Of a stretch of DNA of 64,000 bases, positions 52,226 through 63,146 are shown piece after piece; the stretch's first letter is position 1; every line of letters begins with the position of its first letter. The notes under the pieces are model-generated. The model made no database searches and had not been told where the DNA came from. It saw nothing but the letters and a program-made list of their open reading frames with translations. The stretch is from NCBI GenBank assembly GCA_905250025.1, contig CAJNOJ010000007.1:248001-312000 (forward strand), given 5' to 3'. This stretch comes from Adineta ricciae. Taxonomy: Eukaryota > Rotifera > Eurotatoria > Adinetida > Adinetidae. The position numbers were made by a program, and so were the translations under genes.

Positions 52226-54812
52226 TTAAGCACCTAGAATAATCCCATAGATAGAAATTTTTCGAACGAGAACACTATGTAACTTACTAAGTTCACAGAA
52301 ACGACCGACTCGTCCAGATGGACAACGGCATTCTGCTGTTGAACCGACAAAGACACACAGACCACCGGCTTGACATTTGAGTGGACAGTATTTTGCATTA
52401 TCTGATTGTTCAACTGCAATGGAAAACTTCATGTTAGTGATCTACTGCGTAAAACTGAGAACAACTTACTTCGCTCACATAAAACACCTGATGTACCCTT
52501 TTGACAGACACATTGTGCACCAGCACTTGCCGTTATACATTTACCATTGTTCATACATGGATTACTTGGTGAACAAGATTTGGGTCGATTCACTAATGGA
52601 AAAGAATGTATGTGAAGATCAGCGTCGATTTCGAACAAAACATCGACTTACTAAGTTCGCATCGTTCTCCGTAGTATTCGTTTGGACACGAACAACGAGC
52701 TTGTCCTCCTTGTTGTTCATCGGTATAGCATTCACCGCCATTCAAACAGGTTAAGTTGCAACGTCTTGATGTCAATGATCGGGCTGCTCGACCTGTGAAC
52801 AAACGATGAAAAGGATTTTTAGAGAAGAAAACGAGTGTCGGTTTTCTTATTGCAACGTACGGAATTGGCAATAGTATCCTTGGTAACTATCTGGACACCA
52901 ACATTTAGCTGCATTATTCTGCACAGAACATCCGCCCATGTTTTGACTGAAAAAAAGAAACACTATTTTCTCTTGTACTAGAATGAAGAATGAAGCAAAC
53001 CATGGATTTGGTGCGCATGGATTCGTAATCACTACCATCGGACATGGAATCACAACACATGCACAACTACCTCCACATGGCGCGCGTGTTGCGATAGTTG
53101 TTGTTGCTGTTGTAGTTGTACTAATTACTAAAAGAATAAATAGAAAAAGATTAGCAGACAAAATGATCAGATAAAGGAGTATACTTTGTTGACAATTAGT
53201 GCCAGTGAATGGATACGAACATGAGCAAATATATCCAGCCGTTGTTTGTGTACAAATGCCATTGTTAGAACATGGATTGGGCATACAGTAGTTACGCGAC
53301 TCACAGCGAGTACCATAGAAACCGGTTTGACATTGACAGAGATATGCTTGAAAGAGACGAGAAACAGACATGCGAATATATTTCCAATTGATCAATTTCA
53401 ACTTACAATTGCCATTTGGAATGCACTGACCGCCGTTTTGACAGGGCGATTGAGCACATGGGTTGTATGGTGTAGTTGTTGTAATACGATTTTCACAGCA
53501 GAGACCGTTGTACATTGGCGGGCATTGACAGAAGAATGAAGAACCTTGTGGAATGCATACACCACCGTTTTGACATGGTGACTGAGCACATGGGTTGTAT
53601 GGTGTAGTTGTTGTAATACGGTTCTCACAGCAGAGACCGTTGTACATTGGCGGGCATTGACAGAAGAACGATGAACCTTGTGGAATGCATACACCACCGT
53701 TTTGGCATGGAGATTGTGCACATGGGTTGTAAGGTGTTGTGGTGGTAATACGGGTCTCACAGCAGAGACCATTGTACATTGGCGGGCATTGGCAGAAGAA
53801 CGATGAACCTTGTGGTATACATACACCACCGTTTTGACATGGTGATTGTGCACATGGATTGTAAGGTGTTGTGGTGGTAATACGGGTCTCACAGCAGAGA
53901 CCATTGTACATTGGTGGGCATTGGCAGAAGAACGATGAACCTTGTGGAATGCATACACCACCGTTTTGACATGGATTTGGTTGGCATGGTGTTCGAGCTA
54001 ATAGAAATCAGTTGGAATCACCTATCGAATACGTCCTGTGAATAACATACCTGGTGCTTCACAACGATTTCCAGTATGTGTTTGTGGGCAGTTGCAGATA
54101 AATCCTTGTCCTGAAGGTATACATTGACCACCGTTGAGACCTATGAAAATAAATATGCCATTTTAAAATTATTTCAATTCGCACAATTCAGGATACTTAC
54201 ATGGGTTGACTGCACACGGATTGCGTGGTTGAACTACAAGAAGAAGAATTCATATAGAAAGATGAAATATGTCGTCGTACTAGTTGGTGGTTGAGTAGGT
54301 GCTGGTGGACATTGATTGTTACCACAAATGCATTGGATTGTATTAACAATGATACCACAAACGCCAGTACCACAAAATGAGCATCCGTATTGTTTTGGTG
54401 TAACAATTGGGCCAAGCGCGCGAGCTTCATCTAATGTTCGACCGACAGCAATGTTGTTAAGTGCATCTTCATCAGCATCGTAGATGATCATGCCATTGGT
54501 AGTTTCGGTTTCAATATTACGTTGTTGGTGAACACGTTTACATGCTTCAACTTGTTCTGTCCATACACATGTTTTCAGTGAATTTTCCCAAGCTGTACCA
54601 GCAGCACATGTGAATCGAATTCGAATATTACCAAAGCATCGTATGAATTTGGTGCAGTTATTTGCATCCGGTGCAAAATCTTCGCATGCTTCTATATAGA
54701 AATTGGAAAATAATTCAATTCCAGAAATATATCACCACTCACGTTGACCAAGAACAGTAAGACCAATTGTAGCTAAAATACATACAGTCAGGGACTGATG
54801 TGCAAATACCAT
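52226..54812 (-). CDS. Secreted CBM14 plus multi-EGF protein
   Basis: Predicted secreted matrix-type protein on many exons. Exon 1 (54743-54812) encodes the signal peptide MVFAHQSLTVCILATIGLTV. Exon 2 encodes a peritrophin-A/CBM14 chitin-binding domain (ACEDFAPDANNCTKFIRCF onward, six Cys) and a Cys-rich linker. About 11 EGF-like domains follow, most on their own exon with phase-1 borders. Four near-identical ones sit in the tandem array at about 53417-53980 (NPCAQSPCQNGGVCIPQGSS). A Thr-rich and Cys-rich spacer (ITNPCAPNPC) interrupts them. The last exon is only 8 nt (52226-52233), completing CELSA and the stop. The array domains carry a seventh cysteine (NGLCCE). No transmembrane helix is seen. 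A TATA-like box lies about 70 nt upstream. It could bind chitin or glycans, but no specific orthologue is evident. Confidence 0.82.
53417..53980 (-). repeat. 132-bp tandem repeat encoding EGF domains
   Basis: Four or more head-to-tail copies with an exact 132-bp period: the CACATGG landmark recurs at 53455, 53587, 53719 and 53851. Each unit encodes one 44-residue EGF-like domain plus an ITTTTPY linker. Copies differ at only a few positions, some shared by neighbouring copies, consistent with recent duplication or gene conversion. Confidence 0.9.
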
Positions 54813-54878
54813 CCTAGTTGTTATCTGTGGGCAGAATAAGATGAAGATCGAATGAGTAGAATCCGAAGAAACACTGCC

Positions 54879-54886
54879 TTTATATA
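54879..54886 (-). promoter_or_regulatory. TATA-like box of CBM14/EGF gene
   Basis: TATATAAA on the minus strand, 67-74 nt upstream of the start codon, a spacing compatible with a TATA box and short 5' UTR. Confidence 0.5.
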
Positions 54887-57594
54887 TGAACCACAGAATC
54901 GATGACTTTTACAAATAAAAATTAATGCGTGGTAGTAATGTTAGTCATGTGTGCCGTACACATACAGATTGAGTTTAACACCACGCAAAGATCATCTTGA
55001 TCCTCTCGATTTTTACTTTTGTCGTGTTTTTTTCTTCTTGTCACTCACAGATCGTGGGCGATATTGTAATCTTCTTGTTGCCTATTTTGATGTTTTTCTT
55101 GCAATTGTTCTTTTTTATCATAACGAAATCAAAGCAAAGGATAAAGATGAGGGACGCGCACACAAAGAGACTTGTGGGTCGTAGGATGATATTTGAGTAG
55201 GACGAGCATCGATCATTCGATAATCCTTTCCTTTTCGATCATCAATATTATTATATTTTCAAATAAGATAAAGAATGTGTATAACAGTATTATTCAAAAC
55301 AATAATACCACCACAAGGGTTGATACTGACATGATTAAGCCGAAGCCGAGGAAGTCATGCTTTGTTATTCGACATGATAGTATTAAAAACTTCTACACAG
55401 GAGTGATGGGAATTTTCGATCTAAGATCGTATTTGCAACATTGTTAGTCCAATGATTATCCCGTAGGGTAAACAACCGATTATTCTGTATTTCCAACAAG
55501 GTACAAGATTGATTCTAAGTGAGATGTTCAATTGAATAGTGCCTTTAGAAAATCAACTATCGAGTCTTCGTAAAAATAGAATCGAGTGAGGTGATTCTGT
55601 AAATATTATCGTCCTTGAGAATGTACTTTCAAATTATTTCATTAATTGTATGCCTAAAAGATGATAACATGACTCTGTAATAATATGAGACAGATTATAG
55701 AACGTGACATTTATTTTTTTGTATATAATTTGGCTTATTCTCCCGTTTTCCCTGTGGCATTCTTATAAAAAAAACACGAAAACTCAAATCACGGTATTCA
55801 TCAATATAAAATTCAAAAACTTTGATTCATCTTGACTAGCTGTCGAATTTTAATCGATGCTTTTCTCCGTATTTAATTAACAAACAACGTCATTAAACTT
55901 CGCACATTACCGATGCCGCATTTGTTTTGTCAACTTTAACAATCATTAATATCTTTCACATTATAGTAAATACGTATATTTAATTATATATTCGGACGCC
56001 TTTTTTTCTATTTGAATAATGGTGACTGTAACAATTCTTTTCATTTATTATCAACGACGTTGACAGAACGGAAAACGGGGTTTTAGTACAAGCATCACAA
56101 TTGCTACTCTAAAATTCTTTTCGTGTTTTCTTTTTTATTTCTAAAGAGCATGCTCGTCGATAGCATTATAGTCTTTTGTCAACGAAGAGCAGTGAGCGCG
56201 CACACACACATATATATATTTCTCTGCGATAAAAGAGAAAAGACAGTCGAGCGAGAAGAGAGTATAAAAAAAAAGATAATTCAAAAAGGCATACTCCTAA
56301 CACAAGGACATCAAATGAATAATAGCTAGTCTTGTCTTTCATCTTTCTTCCTATAGGCTGTCGTATGAGGTGTTGATGTGCATAGGTTACTAGTAAAGTG
56401 AGTGTCACTTGATTTCAAGTATATAACCGTTCATTCAATATGATAGATAAGAAGGTAAAGAAAACGCCTGAAGCTATCATCATTTTTTTCTCTTTTTTCA
56501 GAGCTTTGCTGATCTATCTCTCACTCTTTCTCTTCATCGTTTTCTTGATTGCATCAGTGCACATGCACGCACAGGAAATTTGCTACTATGATCATCTATT
56601 CTGACTGTTTTTCTCCTTCTGTCTCTCTCTCTCTTTTTCCCTGACTATAAGCTGTTTCACCAGCGAAGGGCATATGTGCATACAAGGTCTCTGAAAAGAC
56701 AAGTATCATCTAATCTTCTCGATATGAGCCCATGAGAGCATACTAGAAAAAAATAATATATATATATGTGTGTGTGTGCGTAAGTATTGGTAGTTTTCTT
56801 TCTCTTTTGCTTCTCCGAATTTTTCGATGTGTTAAAGTCGTTCATCGTTCCATTGTGTATGTTGACAAACAATCACAAGAAATTGGTTGCCTCGTCTATT
56901 GTCTTTTGTTAGTCAAGCAGATTAGACAAGGAACAAGAGAGGGAGAGAGCATCTTTGCTAATGTGAATCAGGACTGGGCTTATTCATTCAAGCAAATGAA
57001 ATCGAAACCAACCGATGAACAACCTAATTGAACGCCATATGAGTAGATAGAAGGAAAAAAAGATGCAACATGACATTTTGACAGAAGTTCACTCATCATC
57101 ATCAGCGTCATATAAACAGAGAAACGTACTATTTATCGTTGGCTATAGTAATATATATGTGTAACAGCCGACATACGTCTTGATTACACGAGAAATGGAA
57201 GAAAACGAACGTTAGGTTGCATATTAATGGCAATAATTTGCCTTTTTTTCTCGATCGTACAAGAAAATCTTTGGCTTTGAATAGAACAGACTGCGAATAA
57301 GATCATTATCTCCGTTGTACAGTAACAAAGCAGTATGTAGTCTGATGCTATTTAGTTTATACTAGTATTCTTATTCTTCTAATCAAATAAGAACGAGGAG
57401 AAAAATCGGCTAACGACAAAGAAGAGAAAGAGGAAAATCATTTCGGCTTGTTCTTCCTTTAGCATCTCAATTACATCATGACAAAAGAAAAAAAACAGAT
57501 GAATTATGCTAGAAGGAGCACAAAAAAAGAACGATGACGAAGAGAGAAACAGGGAACAAGAAGAAAAATAAGTATGTATTAGTTGATTCTTTAG
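54887..57594. other. Long intergenic region
   Basis: About 2.7 kb with no supportable gene. Open frames at 54951-55184, 55193-55447, 56123-56329 and 56768-57031 are AT-rich, overlapping and without motif. A TA/TG dinucleotide tract lies near 56756-56779. The missing 5' exon of the LDLR-A gene should lie somewhere in the right part but was not identified. Confidence 0.5.
56756..56779. repeat. TA/TG dinucleotide tract
   Basis: An alternating AT run merges into a TG run of about 24 nt. It is a simple sequence repeat in a non-coding region. Confidence 0.7.
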
Positions 57595-58437
57595 ATGTCC
57601 TATTGAATACGGAAGAAAGAGATTAGCACAAATGAATCCATCGCATCTGCCGACATGTGACCGAGGAAATCGAACATTACGTTGGTCCCAATTTTGTGAT
57701 GGAATATTTGATTGTCAAGATCGTTCTGATGAAGAAGGTCAATTTTGTAGTAAGTTTCAACTAATTGCATATTTATTCTTTTACTTTTCTTTAAATAGAA
57801 CTCTGTATCAACAATCTCTATTCATGCTCATCTGAAGATGAATTGCGCTGTGATTTAGCATGTAAAGCACTTCATTACGTACCATGTCAGGTCATACAAG
57901 ATCGTCGTGCATGCCTTCGTCTTCAACAAAATTGTAAGAGGAATTGAATCGAACGAAGACAAAAGTGAACTTTGTCTGCATTCATAGATGATAACTATTC
58001 GCCTTATCGATTTCTCACAGATATTAATTTCTACATTGGTAAAGACAAACCCCTGACAATTCGACATGTCTAAATGATTCTTTGTCTTTTCTCAGCTGTT
58101 GCAATAGCTACAATTGTTATTCTTCTCGTCGCTACCGGTATTGCGATACTAATCAAATATTGTATTCGTACACAACGGCAGCGAATAAGCAGATTTACTC
58201 CTAAAGTATACCTTTTTTCCAAACAAATTTGTTACTCAAGATTAGATTCCTTTTTCTCACTTCCAGAGATTGCATCTTCCCACAGCACCACCACCTCCGT
58301 ATTTTTCAACTCCTCATCGATCGCCCGAATATGATCGAACATCGAATCACATCTATGAACAATGCTACGAACCGCCACCGTACAAAGATGTGCATAAATA
58401 TCCAATGACAAGAACCCACTATGAACATGTATTATGA
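57595..58437 (+). CDS. LDLR class A single-pass membrane protein with PPxY tail
   Basis: Type I-like membrane protein, 5' end incomplete. Exons 57595-57749, 57799-57933, 57988-58038, 58096-58205 and 58267-58437 join in phase. The frame is open from an acceptor at 57593-57594, so a signal-peptide exon probably lies upstream; the ATG at 57632 falls inside the first LDLR-A module. That module shows WSQFCDGIFDCQDRSDEEG, with the acidic calcium-binding residues of the family. A second cysteine-rich segment follows (LRCDLACKALHYVPCQ). The transmembrane helix is AVAIATIVILLVATGIAILI, followed by basic residues. The cytosolic tail contains two PPxY-type motifs (APPPPYFS and EPPPYKD) that in other proteins bind WW domains of Nedd4-type ligases. 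No orthologue is recognised. Confidence 0.72.
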
Positions 58438-58514
58438 TGCTTGAAAGCAACGAACGCCTTCGCAGAGTTTTTTTATTCGCTATTCTAATACGGCAAAGCA
58501 CAAACATCTGTCTA

Positions 58515-59212
58515 TCAAGAATCCAAAAATTCTTTTTCGTTTGTACCAGTAAATATTCGAATGGCGTGGATATTAGGTAATTGTTTGCTGATTGCATCGG
58601 ACACTAAACGATGTTGATTCACAGTGCGCATTTTGGCAAACTCATCGGTGACAACAACGATTTCATAACTTGCGCCACAGCCAGCTAAAAAAGAAAAAAG
58701 AAATTCGCATGATTCTTTTCTATTATTACGCTTGATTGTACGTTAAATTTATTTTATTTATTAATATATTCCAAATTTGATCTCTGTCAGTTTCGACGAC
58801 AATCATAATCATCTTTAGCTGTCGATCAAACAATATATCAGACGTAGTTAATTGTCTGTTGACATAGGCAGTGATTTAGAAACCAGTGAAGGTTGTTTCC
58901 TCACTCTCTCAGCTGATAACCAGAAGAAATTTTTCCGAGACACATGAGTCCGACTGTTGACAAACTGATTATTCTCTTAGAATCAGTTGTAAAACAATGA
59001 TTAGAAAGAAAATCTATTGGATATTTACATGAAGTATCTTTTACATTAACAAGGCGTGCGTTTGCAAAGCGACTTTTCAAAACATCACTAAGTTTCTTTT
59101 CACCCTCCGTCTGTGATTGTGTGTTCACATTGGCACATCGTAAGAAATTGAGAGTCTTCTGACTTGTTAGCAAATTCGAAAGACGAACACGATTCATAGT
59201 CGATAGAAACAT
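58515..59212 (-). CDS. BOLA3: BolA-like protein 3, mitochondrial
   Basis: Predicted mitochondrial BolA-family protein that helps deliver 4Fe-4S clusters to target enzymes together with GLRX5/NFU-type partners. Exons 59029-59212 and 58515-58684 join in phase 1 to 117 residues, with a 344-nt intron that is long for this window. An N-terminal basic, Ser/Thr/Leu-rich segment (MFLSTMNRVRLSNLL) fits a mitochondrial targeting sequence. The BolA fold shows QTEGEKKLSDVLKSRF, the SGCGASYEIVV loop and HRLVSDAI with the conserved metal-binding His. These match human BOLA3, including the QTEGE start of the domain. It is convergent with the LDLR-A gene, with 77 nt between stop codons. Confidence 0.92.
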
Positions 59213-59585
59213 CTACAATATGATATATATGTACTCAGGAGAGAAATATTTTGATATTTATTTGGGTTTTTGGCCAAAAATCAGGAAAACAAACGCAAAA
59301 GTACATCTTCACGCTAAACATAAGTATATGTAGAATCTATTTATATATAAATAAGGAAAGCCGATCAACAAGCGAAAAACAAAACAACGACTCTTCACGT
59401 TTCTTCATTGTGCTGGTCTTGTTTCTATACAAAGTTACATATACGCATGAAAAATAAACTTTCATAGTGGAACAAAAGAAGACACAAAACAAAATTGAAT
59501 TTTCATATGAGATATTTGGCATGTGTGCGCGTTTTGCATGATGCTAGTTACTATTTTCTCAAATGTTGGAGATAAGTTAGATAGA
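59213..59585. other. Intergenic spacer
   Basis: About 370 bp between BOLA3 (start) and RALBP1 (3' end), both minus strand, AT-rich. Frames at 59251-59457 and 59337-59522 are not supportable. Confidence 0.55.
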
Positions 59586-62101
59586 TCAGAGTTTAGTCAC
59601 TTGAACAAGTGGATTTGCCGGCGAGTGAAGTGAATTCGTATTGGTATGAAGATGAATTTTACTCGATAATCTTCCGAAACGTAAGTCAACGCATAGTTCT
59701 TCAATACGTTCATTTTCATTTTCGATATTACGTTTAATCGCTTCGATTTTTGTCTAAAATAAAGGAGATGTTGCAATGAACTACTATTCTGCCAAGTTCG
59801 ATCTCATACCTCTAGTTGATTATTTAGTTTGATCGTATTTAACAGTTCTTGTAAAATATCTACAGTTTGACTTGATGATGTTTCATGATCCGCACTCGCT
59901 GTTGTCATGACTGGAGTTATATTTGATAGATCTAATGGCTTTTCACTCATTTGTTGTTCTAGTTTAGTTAAGTTTTCTTTTTCATTCATAAATGAATTGT
60001 ATATTGTTTTCACTAGAAGATTCGAACGTGTATAACGAAATACAAGGAGAGAATGCTTACATCGAGCTATAAGACGTGCTTCAATGATTTTTTCTTTCAA
60101 TAATTCTTCTTCGAATACACCAGGAGTACCATCCATGGCTCGTTGTATCTGCGCAAGAAGGTCATCATCATCGGTCTCTACACCACTTCGTTCACGTTGT
60201 CGGACAGGCTTTGGGCTTATCGGACCAGGTGTAGTTTTCGTTGTTTCATCCGCTGTACTTGGCGTTTGTTGATGTTTAGATGCGTCATCGCGTTTATTAA
60301 CGATTAAGATGACTTCTGGTTGATGCGATGGTGCTAAAAGAAGATCGACGCGCATGTTTGAGATGTTTTTTTTTCTTAGAAACAGAGGAAAAAAAGATTT
60401 TACTCGATTGAGAAACGGATGCACTAGCTGTGGTTGATGCTGAATGTTCAAGAAAGGATGAGAGACGATTTTGTTGCAGTCGACGAGTTTCTTGTTTGAT
60501 CTGAATTTGAATAAGAACAATGATATTCGTGTTTGGGAAATATTGCAATTACTTTGCGTTTCAACGCTGTGACAAGCCGTTGTTGAGCCCATAATTGTTC
60601 TTCTTTATCTTTATCTACATTAGTTGGTGTTGTTGTCCCGTACGTTGATGAGACTGGTTGTGATTGTTGCATTTCTTCGTGCATTTTATTCAGTAATGCT
60701 TCTTGTTTGTTTAATTCGGCCTCCAATTCTCTACAAGACGAGTTTTAAACAACGCAATATTCTTCTTTTATCAAGCAACTTACTCAATCGTTTCCGAATG
60801 AAGGGAAGAACGTGAGACATTCTTTATTAATGAAACTCTACATTAAATAAATCATACCTTCGTTTTACTACGAAAAGGAAAGTTCCCTATTGAACATACC
60901 GTGATGTCGATGAGGTTCGTGGTCGTTCGAAAATATCTGTTGCATGCTGAATTAGATATTTAACAGTACGTTCTTTACTCTTGATCAATGCAGCTATTGT
61001 AACAGGTATAGAAGATGAGTCACTGTTTTTCGATGACGGCGTTTGCGATGGTGACATGGTATTAAATCGATGGATAATATCGTGAAGATGAAGAAATAGT
61101 AAACGAATCGTATCTCGATTAGGCTTCGGGATCTTCTGAATGAGATTACGAATTTCAGCGAATCGCGTTGCATCAGCACCTAAAGAAAAATAAAATGAAA
61201 AGGTGTCAAAGGAAAATCGAAGTGGAATACAAATCTTACTTGGATCGTTTATTATTTTAAACATCCCTGTGCTTTGTTCAGGGGGAATCAATTGTTCAGG
61301 TAGTTCTTTGAGAAAACGTTTTAGTAAACTGACAGCAAATGCGGGTGTTAACGGTTGTTTTAAAGCGTTTTCCAGATCAGCCGGTTGTTTGATTTTCACT
61401 GGTTCTTGCCGATACACATTATCCTGCCCGTGACCTTTTCAAGAAAACAAATAAGAAAAAAGCCGTTGTTCCAATAAGAAAAAAGCCAAACGAAATACCT
61501 TGTTCAATAATATGTATACAATCAACAAGGAAACGTGGTACTGCAAGATCATCATTTTGAAGAGGATTGTGCTTAATCGCTTCATCTAATGTCAGACCAA
61601 GTATTGGACGAAGTTGTTCGACTAAAGCTAAACAAAAAATCGTCAAGTTCTTCGCGATCAGTAATGTAATAAAACAAACCTGCTGTGCTTGCAATACTAT
61701 CACGATTTGCCTTTGATTTTCGTTTTTCATCTTTCAAACCTAAACGAAGATAAATTGGATTTTGTATCAACAGTCATTTCGCACATTACTTGTTCGTCTT
61801 TCTTTTTGTTCGGATGAAACTTTCGTTTTTGTTTTTATTAATTTAAAGCCATTCTTTTTCTTTGGTCTTAGCAAACTTTTGAAATCTTGCGCAGTTGTTA
61901 ATGCTTCTTCGCTTGCTTCAGCGCCAATCAACAATGTACTACTTTTCTCTTTCGAAACATTCGATTTTGTTGAAAATAACTTTCGTTTACGATCGCGTTC
62001 GTCTTCACCTAAAGAAGAATTCTCGTTCTCTTCCATCCAAATTCCATTGATATCAAAAACAAACCTTCATTTGGATCTCGATCATCTGGCAGCGTAGTCA
62101 T
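59586..62101 (-). CDS. RALBP1: RALBP1 (RLIP76)-like Ral effector with RhoGAP domain
   Basis: Predicted Ral GTPase effector linking Ral to Rac/Cdc42 and endocytosis. I place 12 exons: 62065-62101, 61790-62008, 61680-61739, 61499-61621, 61240-61434, 60900-61179, 60784-60837, 60553-60730, 60404-60500, 60061-60333, 59810-60012, 59586-59753. They close to 628 residues, against about 655 in human. The N-terminus is Lys-rich (RPKKKNGFKLIKTKTK). The RhoGAP region (about 105-270) contains GLTLDEAIKHN, the arginine-finger position in NVYRQEP, and SLLKRFLKELPEQLIP. The second half of the GAP domain is diverged. The Ral-binding segment matches the human protein well (LNKQEALLNKMHEEM, then LWAQQRLVTALKRK). 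A C-terminal coiled coil ends the protein. It is divergent from RPL27A. Confidence 0.88.
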
Positions 62102-62612
62102 AGTTGGCAAAAGTCTAATAGAATAAGTTCGTTGAAATGTATCACATAGTGTTACATTGCATTCCAAGTAAATACAAAATTTGTTATTCTTACCACTAGC
62201 CAATCAAGTAAATGTCGCTAGTGTAGTTCAATGTTGGAGAGTTGCGTTTTATTTTTATATATTCAAATGAGTAGAAAAAGAATTTTTAAAATTAGTTTTC
62301 CGAAATCAGAATTCTGGAAAAAAGGACAACATGGATGCATGAGCGAATCTTGATTGGTCCATATGTTATTGGTTGCTTGCTTGTTGTACTGCTTTTGATT
62401 TCCATGTTTTTTTTTCGTAAAACCTGAACTTCATCGCTGAGAATTGACTCTTTCAGTCATTTAAATTAACACTTCGATTGAGGGAAAATTCCGAGTACGA
62501 AGTCTCGAGATTGTCATTGACTGAGATCCATGAAGATTTTCTACGAAATTCGAACATAATATCTAATTTTATTTCTAGATTACATTTCTATTAGTTCTCT
62601 TGCAACAACATA
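62102..62612. promoter_or_regulatory. Divergent promoter region, RALBP1 and RPL27A
   Basis: A 510-bp interval between two divergent start codons. An acceptor-like TTTCTAG near 62573-62579 suggests a spliced 5' UTR for RPL27A. No other element was identified. Confidence 0.45.
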
Positions 62613-63146
62613 ATGGCAGCACGTGGATCAGCACGTAATACTCGTTTGAATAAAAAACCCAAAAAGACCAAATTACGTGGTAGGTTAATTCATTCGCTAA
62701 ATCCAATTAAGTGATCGTTTTCGAATTTTACCAAAGGTAACGTGTCCCATGGTCATGGTCGTATCGGTAAACATCGTAAGCATCCAGGTGGTCGTGGTAA
62801 TGCTGGTGGTCTCCATCACCATCGTACACTCTTCGACAAATATCACCCGGGTTATTTTGGTAAAGTTGGTCAACGTGAATTTCACAAACTCAAAAACCGT
62901 CGCTGGTGCCCAACCGTCAATCTTGACCGTCTCTGGTCATTGTTAAGTCAACGTACACAAGCAAAATACTCGGAAGGCGAAGCTGCCGTAACGCCTGTTA
63001 TCAATGTTGTCCGATCGGGCTATTTCAAGGTGTTAGGCAAAGGTGTTCTACCTAAACAACCACTTATCGTAAAGGCCAAATTCTTCTCAAGAACAGCCGA
63101 AGAAAAAATCAAAGCTGCCGGCGGTGCTTGTGTATTAGTTGCATGA
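62613..63146 (+). CDS. RPL27A: Large-subunit ribosomal protein uL15 (RPL27A)
   Basis: Structural protein of the cytosolic 60S ribosome. Exons 62613-62679 and 62737-63146 join in phase 1 to 158 residues, about ten more than human RPL27A because of a longer basic N-terminus ([18 protein letters not shown]). The hallmark block [18 protein letters not shown] is complete, followed by [20 protein letters not shown]. The C-terminal fold ends [10 protein letters not shown]. The second exon has many C-ending codons (ATC, TAC, CAC, AAG), fitting a highly expressed gene. AATAAA repeats lie at 63191-63200. Confidence 0.97.

Noticed and set aside
53398-53961. Long open frame of 187 codons overlapping the EGF array
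   Set aside because: It is an alternate-frame shadow of the 132-bp repeat. It stays open only because the unit length is divisible by three.
53417-53980. Regular repeats resembling a CRISPR or satellite array
   Set aside because: The whole unit is coding in the EGF frame, with no spacer-repeat alternation and a protein-domain period.
54951-55447. Three overlapping frames in the 55-kb intergenic region
   Set aside because: AT-rich, no motif, no splice or poly(A) context.
60842-60899. A 10-nt micro-exon in RALBP1 between two introns of 32 and 36 nt
   Set aside because: A single 62-nt intron ending at 60838 gives a better frame (RVSLIKNVSRSS) and normal intron length.
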